Shown here in pieces: positions 1-5,440 of a stretch of 6,698 bases of DNA. The DNA is from CAZCGA01 sp964498075. GTDB lineage: Bacteria; Desulfobacterota; Binatia; HRBIN30. How positions within the stretch are numbered: the first letter of the stretch is position 1; the number at the start of each line of letters is the position of its first letter. The notes beneath the pieces are model-generated. The model was not told where the DNA came from and made no database searches. It saw only the letters and a program-made list of their open reading frames with translations. Location: positions 1 to 6,698 of the forward strand of contig CAZCGA010000237.1 of assembly GCA_964498075.1 (NCBI GenBank), in the 5' to 3' direction. The position numbers were made by a program, and so were the translations under genes.

Positions 1-305
1 TCGTGTACGACTTCAAATATGACGGCCCAGGTCTCGGCAAAGGCGGCGTCGGCACAATCCACGTGGACGGCAAGACCGTGGCCACGGGCCGCATCGAACG
101 CACCCTGGCGTTCCGCCTCTCGCTCGACGAGACGCTGGACTGTGGCGAGGACACCGGCACGCCCATCACCGAGGATTACCACGTCCCGTTCAAGTTCACC
201 GGCGAGATCAAGCAGGTTGTGATTGACCTGACGCCGGAGCAATTGAGCGCGGAGGACGATCAGAAGTTGAAGGAAGGCGAAGCCGCGATCGGCGTGTCCG
301 AGTGA
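1..305 (+). CDS. Arylsulfatase, C-terminal fragment (5' end outside window)
   Basis: This is the 3' end of a sulfatase gene. The reading frame is open at the first base, with the first full codon at 3 (GTG, read as Val), so the catalytic domain with its formylglycine site lies upstream. The 100 visible residues match the small beta-rich C-terminal domain that follows the alkaline-phosphatase-like fold in many bacterial arylsulfatases. They show a YDFKYDGPGLGKGG glycine-rich turn, a VDGKTVATGRIE strand, SLDETLDCGEDTGTP and finally FTGEIKQVVIDL. Family members hydrolyse sulfate esters, usually outside the cytoplasm. The stop at 303-305 is followed by 151 bases before the next gene on the same strand. 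Bases 1-99 recur at 5342-5440 with two differences, inside the broken sulfatase downstream. The family call is firm; the substrate cannot be judged from this end. Confidence 0.88.
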   Translation, partial: VYDFKYDGPGLGKGGVGTIHVDGKTVATGRIERTLAFRLSLDETLDCGEDTGTPITEDYHVPFKFTGEIKQVVIDLTPEQLSAEDDQKLKEGEAAIGVSE

Positions 306-443
306 GTGACAGAACAACTGCGTCCGTTATCGTGCGGCGGCGGGCCTCCGCCTCGCCGATCTGGTATACGCCGGGAAGCTGAACTGAACCAACCACCGAA
401 AGCACACAACAATGAAAACCGCACACAGATAAACCAAAGAAAG

Positions 444-449
444 AAAGGA
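444..449 (+). promoter_or_regulatory. Ribosome binding site of the DUF3604 gene
   Basis: AAAGGA lies 7 bases before the ATG at 457, in an A-rich leader (about 388-456) that contrasts with the GC-rich surroundings. It fixes the start used for the DUF3604 gene. I see no convincing promoter boxes in 306-456, only a weak 5-bp GC hairpin at 339-352. Confidence 0.6.
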
Positions 450-456
450 CACCATC

Positions 457-2400
457 ATGAAACGAAACACACGATTCTGTAACACAGCCTTCGCGGGTCT
501 GCTGGCCGCCGGCCTCGCGCTGGCACTGCCGGCGCGGGCGCAGGATGTGCCCCCGCCGGACGAAAAAACGGCAGCACAGGTATTCAAGCAATCCTACTCG
601 CCCTACGCGGGCCGGAATTATCCCACGCGCCCGCTGTTCGGCGACACGCACTTGCACACCGCGCTGTCGTTCGATGCGGCCGCGGCCAGCTGCACCCTCA
701 CGCCGCGGGACGCCTACCGCTTCGCCAAGGGTGAAGAGGTCGTCTCCAGCACCGGCCAGCGCGTAAAGCTGTCTCAGCCGCTGGACTTCCTCGCGGTGAC
801 GGACCACAGCGACAACATGGGTCTCCTGACCGACCTGTTGGCCGGCAAGCCAGAACTGCTGGCCGAGCCGCTGGGCCGGAAATGGTATGACATGTTCCAG
901 GAGGGGAAGGCCTTCGATGCGCTGTATGACATCCTCACCGAGTCCTTTTCGGGCAAGATGCCGAGGGTATTGACCTACGATTCGCAGAATCCCGCCTTCC
1001 GCTCGGTGTGGAGGGAGATCATCAAAGCTGCGGATGAGGCGAACGATCCCGGCCGCTTTACCGCCTTCATCGGCTACGAGTGGAGTTCGAACCCCGGTGG
1101 AGACAATCTCCATCGCAACGTCATCTTCCGCGATGGCGGCGACAAGGCCAGTCAAGTCGCGCCGTATATCAATGCCCCGCCCGAGGGCAGCAATGACCCC
1201 GCCGACCTCTGGAAGTGGATGGCTGCCTATGAAGCCAAAACCGGCGGTCAGCTTCTGGCCATCCCCCATAACGGCAATCTCTCGCTGGGGAAAATGTTCC
1301 CCATGGTAGAGGCGTTCGGCGGCAAGCCTGTGGATCGCGCTTACGTCGAGACGCGCGCGAAGTGGGAGCATCTCGTCGAAGTCTCGCAGATCAAGGGCGA
1401 CTCGGAGACGCATCCGCTTCTCTCGCCCAATGACGAGTTCGCCGATTTCGAGCGCTGGGACATCACCAACCTGGATGGCACGAGAAAACAGACGCCGGAC
1501 ATGTTCCAGCAGGAGTATATCCGCGCGGCCCTCAAGAATGGTCTCGCGCTGGAAAAGAAGCTGGGCACCAATCCTTACAAATTCGGACTGGTCGGTTCGA
1601 CGGACTCCCACACCGCGCTCTCCACCGCCGCCGAGGACAATTTCTTCGGCAAGGCTTCGCTCATGGAGCCGAGTGCCCATCGGTGGGAGCATCCCTACGT
1701 TGACAACACGAAGACCGGCCTACGCGTGGACGGGTGGCGGACCAGCGCATCCGGCATCGCCGCCGTGTGGGCCACGGCGAACACGCGCGAGGCGATCTTC
1801 GACGCCATGCAACGCCGCGAGACTTACGCCACCACCGGTTCGCGCCTGCTCGTGCGCTTCTTCGGCGGCTGGGACTTCGAACCGGGCGACGCGAGCAACC
1901 GGATGCCCGCGCAAGTCGGCTACGCTAAAGGCGTGCCGATGGGCGGCGACCTCAGCGACGCGCGGAAAGGCAAGTCACCGACGTTCCTCGTCGCCGCCAT
2001 GAAAGACCCCATCGGCGGGAATCTCGACCGCTACCAGATCATCAAGGGCTGGCTCGACGCGAAGGGCGAACTCCACGAGAAGGTCTATGACGTCGCTTGG
2101 AGCGGCAACCGCAAACCCGGCGCGGACGGCAAGCTCCCGTCGGTTGGCAACACGGTAGACGTGGCGAACGCGACGTGGAGCAACACCATCGGCGCACCCG
2201 AGTTGATCGCGGTCTGGAAAGACCCGGACTTCGACCCCGCGCAGCGCGCCTTCTACTACGGCCGCGTCATTGAAATCCCCACCCCGCGCTGGACGGCCTA
2301 CGACCAGAAGCGTTTTGGCATCAAGATGGCCGATAACGTTCCGATGACGGTCACCGACCGCGCCTACACGTCGCCGATCTGGTTCACGCCGGCGAAGTGA
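457..2400 (+). CDS. Secreted DUF3604 (PHP-like) metal-dependent hydrolase
   Basis: This 647-residue protein belongs to the DUF3604 family, a PHP-like metal-dependent hydrolase group without a firmly assigned substrate. Residues 1-28 form a Sec signal peptide: basic MKRNTR, a Leu/Ala core, and cleavage after ARA before QD. Likely metal ligands follow in the expected order: GDTHLHTALSFDA (His65, His67), AVTDHSDN (Asp116, His117, Asp119), GYEWSS near 207-211, His219 in LHRN, IPHNGN (His271), a Glu/His-rich KGDSETHP stretch (313-320) and GSTDSHTAL (Asp383, His385). All are present, so the enzyme looks intact and full length. It sits between a sulfatase end and a parvulin/HupE pair on the same strand, 70 bases ahead of the latter. 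An exported metallo-hydrolase, perhaps a phosphoesterase, is likely; its true substrate is unknown. Confidence 0.92.
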   Translation: MKRNTRFCNTAFAGLLAAGLALALPARAQDVPPPDEKTAAQVFKQSYSPYAGRNYPTRPLFGDTHLHTALSFDAAAASCTLTPRDAYRFAKGEEVVSSTGQRVKLSQPLDFLAVTDHSDNMGLLTDLLAGKPELLAEPLGRKWYDMFQEGKAFDALYDILTESFSGKMPRVLTYDSQNPAFRSVWREIIKAADEANDPGRFTAFIGYEWSSNPGGDNLHRNVIFRDGGDKASQVAPYINAPPEGSNDPADLWKWMAAYEAKTGGQLLAIPHNGNLSLGKMFPMVEAFGGKPVDRAYVETRAKWEHLVEVSQIKGDSETHPLLSPNDEFADFERWDITNLDGTRKQTPDMFQQEYIRAALKNGLALEKKLGTNPYKFGLVGSTDSHTALSTAAEDNFFGKASLMEPSAHRWEHPYVDNTKTGLRVDGWRTSASGIAAVWATANTREAIFDAMQRRETYATTGSRLLVRFFGGWDFEPGDASNRMPAQVGYAKGVPMGGDLSDARKGKSPTFLVAAMKDPIGGNLDRYQIIKGWLDAKGELHEKVYDVAWSGNRKPGADGKLPSVGNTVDVANATWSNTIGAPELIAVWKDPDFDPAQRAFYYGRVIEIPTPRWTAYDQKRFGIKMADNVPMTVTDRAYTSPIWFTPAK

Positions 2401-2403
2401 TTC

Positions 2404-2465
2404 AACCGGAGGAAACGGAGATGACAGAGAATTCTGCTCTCCGTTTCCTCCGTTACCTCCTGTTC
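2404..2465 (+). repeat. Palindromic element built of 9-nt units, copy 1
   Basis: The spacer between the DUF3604 and parvulin genes is almost entirely a hairpin. CGGAGGAAACGGAG (2407-2420) is perfectly complementary to 2439-2452, and 2421/2438 add a 15th pair around a 16-base loop. Both arms are made of 9-base units resembling RNAACNGAG: AACCGGAGG, AAACGGAGA, TGACAGAGA on the left, and the same pattern on the opposite strand in 2439-2465. A diverged second copy lies at 3552-3610. There is no T-tract, so this is not a canonical intrinsic terminator, although the stem could attenuate transcription or protect the upstream mRNA end. I regard it as a dispersed repeat; its genome-wide number is unknown. 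Confidence 0.7.
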
Positions 2466-2470
2466 AAAAA

Positions 2471-3346
2471 ATGAAACGATTATTCAAAGAACCGCTGCTG
2501 CATTTCCTCCTGCTGGGGGCTGCGATTTTCGTGGCCTACTCTCTCGTGTCCAAGCGCACCAGCGACGAGCCGGGGAAGATCGTCATCACGCAAGGCCAGA
2601 TCGCGGCGATGGCGGTGGGCTTCTCCCGCACCTGGCAACGGCCACCGACCAGTGAGGAACTGGAGGGATTGATCCGCGACCGGGTGCAAGAGGAAGTCTA
2701 TTGCCGCGAGGCGATGGCGCTCGGGCTGGACAAGGACGACACCGTCATCCGTCGCCGCTTGCGGCAAAAACTGGAGTTCGTGTCCGATGACATCGCTGCC
2801 CAGAGCGAGCCGACCGAGGATGAGTTGAGCGCGTATTTGAAAGCGCACCCCGATCCGTTTCGCGTGCAGCGGCAGTTCACGTTCAGCCAGGTGTATCTCA
2901 ACCCGGAAAAGCACGGCGAAAACCTCGCGCGCGACACGGAGCAATTGCTGGCGCAGTTGAAGCAGGCCGGCGGCAAGGCGGATGTTTCAGCGCTGGGCGA
3001 TTCCTTCCTGCTCGAACATCGGTTCGAGGCCGCGCCAACCAGTGAGGTCGCGAAACAGTTCGGCGAAAAATTCGCGGCGAAGCTGGGCGAGCTTTCGCCC
3101 GGCCAATGGCGCGGGCCGATTGAGTCCGGCTACGGCGCGCATCTCGTGTTCGTGAGCGAACGCACGGAGGGACGTGTGCCTGCGCTGGCGGAAGTGCGCG
3201 ACGCGGTGCGTCGGGAGTGGGCGAACGCCCGGCGACTGGAAGGGAACGAGAAGTTTTACCAGGAATTGCTCAAGCGTTACCTGGTGACCATCGAGCGCCC
3301 GCAGGCAGCGGCGGAGCAGAACAAACTGGCGGATGTGCGCCGATGA
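2471..3346 (+). CDS. Membrane-anchored parvulin-type peptidyl-prolyl cis-trans isomerase
   Basis: This 291-residue protein resembles SurA/PpiC-type foldases, which catalyse prolyl bond isomerisation and act as chaperones outside the inner membrane. After a basic MKRLFKEP start there is one hydrophobic segment (about 10-26), probably an uncleaved anchor that places the rest in the periplasm. Residues 35-125 form a helical chaperone-like region with TSEELEGLIRDRVQEEVYCREA and a charged VIRRRLRQKLEF helix. Residues about 130-235 form a PpiC_2-like domain ending in LSPGQWRGPIESGYGAHLVFV, the usual conserved Gly-Pro-x-x-Ser-x-(Phe/Tyr)-Gly-x-His end of parvulins. The C-terminal helix carries REWANARR. 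The ATG has no purine-rich Shine-Dalgarno site; instead ACCTCCT of the upstream hairpin lies just before it. It probably assists folding of neighbouring exported or membrane proteins, which is inferred from position. Confidence 0.88.
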   Translation: MKRLFKEPLLHFLLLGAAIFVAYSLVSKRTSDEPGKIVITQGQIAAMAVGFSRTWQRPPTSEELEGLIRDRVQEEVYCREAMALGLDKDDTVIRRRLRQKLEFVSDDIAAQSEPTEDELSAYLKAHPDPFRVQRQFTFSQVYLNPEKHGENLARDTEQLLAQLKQAGGKADVSALGDSFLLEHRFEAAPTSEVAKQFGEKFAAKLGELSPGQWRGPIESGYGAHLVFVSERTEGRVPALAEVRDAVRREWANARRLEGNEKFYQELLKRYLVTIERPQAAAEQNKLADVRR

Positions 3347-3387
3347 CGGACGCGAAAAGAACCGTTGAACAGGATTGTCGGTGACAG

Positions 3388-3520
3388 GAATGCAGCCCCA
3401 ACGGGGCGACAAGTCAATAGCCCAGGGCATCGCCCTGGGCGGTCTGCGGGCCGCTACACATTGGATTGCCAGGGGCGTTGCCCCTGGCTGGCGTGTCGCC
3501 GCCCCTTCAGGGCTGAATGC
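3388..3520 (+). repeat. REP/BIME-like composite of two inverted half-units
   Basis: This intergenic element contains four hairpins in a row: GCCCC-AAC-GGGGC (3395-3407), a 9-bp stem GCCCAGGGC/GCCCTGGGC with loop ATC (3420-3440), a 9-bp stem GCCAGGGGC/GCCCCTGGC with loop GTT (3468-3488), and an imperfect GCCCCTTCAGGGC (3501-3513). Read on the opposite strand, the right half repeats the left: CAGCCC, a short loop, GGGGCG, then AGCC and the larger stem. The whole is therefore an inverted pair of one half-unit, as in bacterial interspersed mosaic elements. I recall similar CAGCCC...AGGGC repeats from Verrucomicrobiota and Planctomycetota genomes, but cannot check. The element is open in the HupE frame and should not be annotated as protein. 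Confidence 0.75.
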
Positions 3521-3530
3521 AATTCAGACG

Positions 3531-4586
3531 ATGAACGCAAGAACAACCTTCCAACAGAAGGCAACCGAGAATTCATTCCTTGGCTCCGTTCTTTCTGTTC
3601 TCTCCTGTTCCATTCGCTTGTTTCTCATATTGCCGCCATCCGCCCTCGCGCACGAGGTGCGCCCCGCCTATCTCGAACTGCGCCTGACCGGACCGGAAAC
3701 TTATGATGCGCTTTGGAAAGTGCCCGGTCAGGGCGAGAACCTGCGCCTCGGACTCTATGTGGAGCTTCCGGCGGGCTGCACGAACGTCACTGCGCCACGC
3801 GCAACGATGATCAACGCCGCCTTCACCGAGCGCTGGACCGTCAAGTGCGCGGGCGGGCTGACCGGCGGCACGATTCACATCGCCGGCCTCAGCGCCACGA
3901 CGACCGACGTGCTCGTGCGTCTGGAACGCCTCGACGGCACCACGCAAGTCACGCGCCTCACGCCGTCCGCACCGTCCTTCGTCGTCGAAGCCGCGCCGCG
4001 TGCGCTGGAGGTCGCCCGCACGTACAGCGTGCTCGGCGTCGAACACATCCTGACGGGCATTGACCATCTTCTGTTCGTACTCGCGTTGCTCATCATCACG
4101 GGCGGCGGCTGGAGGCTGGTGAAGACCGTCAGCGCCTTCACGATCTCGCACAGCTTGACGCTTTCCGCAGCGACGCTCGGCTTTGTGCGTGTGCCGCAAC
4201 GGCCCGTCGAGGCCGTCATCGCCCTGAGCATCGTCTTTGTCGCGGCGGAGATTGTTCGCATGCACCGCGGTCTCGAAAGCATCACCGCGCGCGCCCCGTG
4301 GCTCGTGGCGTTCACCTTCGGGCTGATGCACGGCCTGGGTTTCGCTGGAGGATTGAGCGAAGCGGGATTGCCTGCCGGACATATTCCTACGGCTCTCGCG
4401 TTCTTCAGCCTCGGCGTCGAAACAGGGCACTTCCTTTTCATCGGCGTGGTGCTGTCGCTCATCGTCCTGGTGAGTCGCATCCGCATCCCATTTCCGCGCT
4501 GGACAGAGCTCATCCCGCCCTACGCCATCGGCGCCATCGCCATGTTCTGGGTCATCCAACGCACCCTTTCGTTTTTGGCATTCTGA
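3531..4586 (+). CDS. HupE/UreJ-family membrane protein (probable metal transporter)
   Basis: This 351-residue protein matches the HupE/UreJ_2 type, a family related to nickel/cobalt permeases. Residues 1-40 form a leader ending ALA before HEVRPAYLEL. An extracytoplasmic beta-type domain follows (about 41-160). The membrane part then carries the family hallmarks: GVEHILTGIDHLLFVLAL (169-186), FTISHSLTLSAA (203-214), FGLMHGLGFAGG (263-274) and FSLGVETGHFLFIG (292-305), with several helices and conserved His/Asp residues suited to metal binding. The frame stays open upstream to 3375, but that part is the palindromic repeat at 3388-3520; ATG 3531 is preferred although it lacks a clear Shine-Dalgarno site. 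Codons for about residues 8-27 coincide with a second copy of the 9-nt repeat. The metal is not determinable; a link to the DUF3604 metalloenzyme is inferred from adjacency. Confidence 0.85.
   Translation: MNARTTFQQKATENSFLGSVLSVLSCSIRLFLILPPSALAHEVRPAYLELRLTGPETYDALWKVPGQGENLRLGLYVELPAGCTNVTAPRATMINAAFTERWTVKCAGGLTGGTIHIAGLSATTTDVLVRLERLDGTTQVTRLTPSAPSFVVEAAPRALEVARTYSVLGVEHILTGIDHLLFVLALLIITGGGWRLVKTVSAFTISHSLTLSAATLGFVRVPQRPVEAVIALSIVFVAAEIVRMHRGLESITARAPWLVAFTFGLMHGLGFAGGLSEAGLPAGHIPTALAFFSLGVETGHFLFIGVVLSLIVLVSRIRIPFPRWTELIPPYAIGAIAMFWVIQRTLSFLAF
3552..3610 (+). repeat. Palindromic element of 9-nt units, copy 2, inside the HupE leader
   Basis: CAACAGAAG and GCAACCGAG (3552-3569) form the left arm. 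The right arm (3584-3610), read on the opposite strand, gives GAACAGGAG, AGAACAGAA and AGAACGGAG. The order, the shared GAGAATTC core, and 22 of 30 identical bases between 3584-3613 and 2439-2468 mark it as a diverged copy of the element at 2404-2465. Here it is coding and supplies much of the HupE leader peptide. Confidence 0.6.
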
Positions 4587-4597
4587 AAATCACAACT

Positions 4598-4654
4598 ATG
4601 AAAACCACACGCACACAAAACCTCGTCGCCGCTGCGCTGGTTGGCGCGCTGGCA
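4598..4654 (+). pseudogene. Arylsulfatase 5' remnant (signal peptide only)
   Basis: Starting 11 bases after the HupE stop, 19 codons read MKTTRTQNLVAAALVGALA, a typical Sec leader like those that begin secreted arylsulfatases. Immediately afterwards the sulfatase-like sequence stops at a 14-bp palindrome (4652-4665) and gives way to unrelated DNA. The same frame happens to remain open through the foreign stretch to 6316, so an automatic caller could report a 572-residue protein. Residues of about 20-280 in that translation are the antisense of minus-strand genes and resemble no sulfatase. The leader is taken to belong to the sulfatase resumed at 5438; this follows from order and strand, not from direct continuity. 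Confidence 0.6.
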
Positions 4655-4665
4655 CCGCGCGGTGC
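4652..4665. repeat. 14-bp perfect palindrome at the left insertion boundary
   Basis: GCACCGCGCGGTGC is its own reverse complement. It sits exactly where the sulfatase leader gives way to foreign sequence. It may be a recombination or insertion site, or chance in GC-rich DNA. Confidence 0.5.
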
Positions 4666-4694
4666 GAATGGGATCAACCGAAAGGAGAGAGATG

Positions 4695-4991
4695 TTATAG
4701 GTGCTGTGTGTCCGGTGATGGCGCAGGCTTGGCCGCAGCGATCGGCTCAACTCGTGTGGCCAAACCGAGGACCTGGTCGATGTGCACCTCGAAGCGCGTC
4801 GCCCACGTCAAGCAAAGCCCGTAACTGTCGATCGACACGCGTGCCCATTCGCTGGCATCGTGCGGGAAGCAGTAGACGCGTGAGAACGACGACAGGTCCG
4901 CATGATAACGGTTGCCGTCGCTCGCTTCGATCGACACCTTCATGTAGCCGGCCGTCGAGACGGCGCGAATCACCGGAGTGGCGCTACCCAT
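4695..4991 (-). CDS. DUF2442 domain protein
   Basis: This 98-residue small cytoplasmic protein resembles the DUF2442 family, whose members often sit directly downstream of a DUF4160 gene. ATG 4991 is chosen because AAGGAG lies a few bases upstream and because it overlaps the end of the DUF4160 frame by 22 bases; an in-frame upstream extension exists but has no family character. The visible pattern fits: a beta strand VIRAVSTAGYMKVSIEASDG, a YHADLSSFSRV segment and a late strand-turn region ARVSIDSYGLCLTW leading to RFEVHIDQVLG. The C-terminal tail (about 80-98, rich in Ala/Pro) looks nonconserved. No biochemical role is established to my knowledge. The two-gene arrangement is reminiscent of toxin-antitoxin or small regulatory pairs, which is only an inference. 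The gene appears intact although its partner is interrupted. Confidence 0.75.
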   Translation of the reverse strand: MGSATPVIRAVSTAGYMKVSIEASDGNRYHADLSSFSRVYCFPHDASEWARVSIDSYGLCLTWATRFEVHIDQVLGLATRVEPIAAAKPAPSPDTQHL

Positions 4992-5236
4992 GGGATCTCC
5001 TTTCCGGTTGCAGCAGCAGCCCACGCTTGTTGCAGCGCCGGGTGCCGCTACTGGCACCATTCAACAACGAGCCGAGTGACGCGTGGCCCAAGATCTCCCT
5101 CAAGATAGTTGCCCGAGAGGTCGAACACCGCCTCATCGCCCGCGTAGCGAGCATGGAAATGCGGTGCCCGATGCTTCTGCTGATCGAACCAATACATGTA
5201 GATCACGATCCCGAAGAACTCAGATATCCGCGGCAC
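4970..5236 (-). pseudogene. DUF4160 domain protein interrupted by an in-frame TAG
   Basis: A GTG start at 5236, with GGAG 7 bases upstream, opens a protein beginning PRISEFFGIVIYMY and continuing with HRAPHFHARYAGDEAVFDL, the hallmark PHFHA motif of DUF4160 proteins. After VVEWCQ (residue 62) a TAG occurs at 5050-5048. Past it the same frame reads RHPALQQAWAAAATGKE and ends in VAPLR before TGA (4972-4970). This matches the usual family ending, in which a W-x-x-x-H-x-x-x-L-x-x-x-W helix is followed by a short tail ending in PLR or similar. The full frame would be 88 residues, a normal family size, and would overlap the DUF2442 start. The stop replaces a position that is usually Leu, so a TTG-to-TAG change is the simplest explanation. 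A sequencing error or readthrough is possible. Confidence 0.75.
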
Positions 5237-5282
5237 GCCCTGGCTCCGGTGTCTCTCATCTTGGGGCAACCCTCCCGAGCCA

Positions 5283-5312
5283 AGCATACACGGACGGGCG
5301 ACAGAGCTGCAA
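5283..5312 (-). promoter_or_regulatory. Possible promoter of the DUF4160-DUF2442 pair
   Basis: On the minus strand TTGCAG (5312-5307) and TATGCT (5288-5283) are separated by 18 bases and lie about 50 bases before the GTG start at 5236. The match to sigma-70 boxes is moderate and rests on pattern alone. Confidence 0.3.
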
Positions 5313-5334
5313 CGGTAGCGTTGATGACTGCGCG

Positions 5335-5440
5335 CACACCATCGTGTACGACTTCAAATATGACGGCCCAGGTCTCGGCAAAGGCGGCGTCGGCACGATC
5401 CAAGTGGACGGCAAGACCGTGGCCACGGGCCGCATCGAAC
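5335..5440 (+). pseudogene. Displaced arylsulfatase C-terminal domain fragment (copy of window start)
   Basis: In its own frame this stretch reads HTIV followed by YDFKYDGPGLGKGG, TIQVDGKTVATG and RIE, the first third of the C-terminal domain also encoded at 1-99. Bases 5342-5440 match 1-99 at 97 of 99 positions; the differences are A56/G5397 and C62/A5403, the latter changing His to Gln. The copy ends abruptly at 5440, where the upstream gene continues with CGCACC and this one with catalytic-domain sequence in another frame. It is a broken duplicate out of its normal order, since a C-terminal domain here precedes the catalytic core. It cannot serve as part of a working sulfatase. Confidence 0.8.

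Larger units (their letters stand above)
4655..5334. other. Foreign insert carrying a minus-strand DUF4160-DUF2442 pair
   Basis: This stretch lies between the sulfatase leader and a sulfatase C-terminal fragment, and all identifiable coding content in it is on the opposite strand. It has no transposase, integrase or clear terminal inverted repeats, so it is not a recognisable insertion sequence. The left edge is set by loss of leader-like coding at about 4655. The right edge is set where CACACCATCGTG, coding for HTIV of the sulfatase C-terminal domain, begins at about 5335. Apart from the two genes it holds about 40 bases of unassigned DNA on the left and about 100 bases of probable promoter region on the right. 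Confidence 0.55.

Noticed and set aside
339..352. GGCGG/CCGCC hairpin as terminator of the first sulfatase
   Set aside because: The 5-bp stem has no T-tract and is common in GC-rich DNA.
412..432. Six-codon open frame MKTAHR in the DUF3604 leader
   Set aside because: Its start resembles the sulfatase leader start at 4598, but it is too short and has no ribosome site. It could be a decayed leader or chance.
208..1692. Long minus-strand open frame of 494 codons
   Set aside because: It lies antisense to the DUF3604 gene, whose conserved metal motifs are intact. The minus-strand translation is Arg/Gly/Leu-rich without recognisable domains, as expected of antisense GC-rich DNA.
2404..2465. Rho-independent terminator after the DUF3604 gene
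   Set aside because: The stem is strong, but no U-run follows, and the 9-nt unit structure and second copy fit a dispersed repeat better.
3388..3520. CRISPR array
   Set aside because: The repeats are inverted rather than direct, with no regular spacers and no cas genes.
3375..3530. Upstream extension of the HupE protein
   Set aside because: The extension is entirely the translation of a hairpin repeat, and the leader peptide begins sensibly at 3531.
3573..4559. Minus-strand open frame of 328 codons
   Set aside because: It is antisense to the HupE gene, of low complexity and rich in Asp, Arg and Gly. It has no ribosome site or family resemblance.
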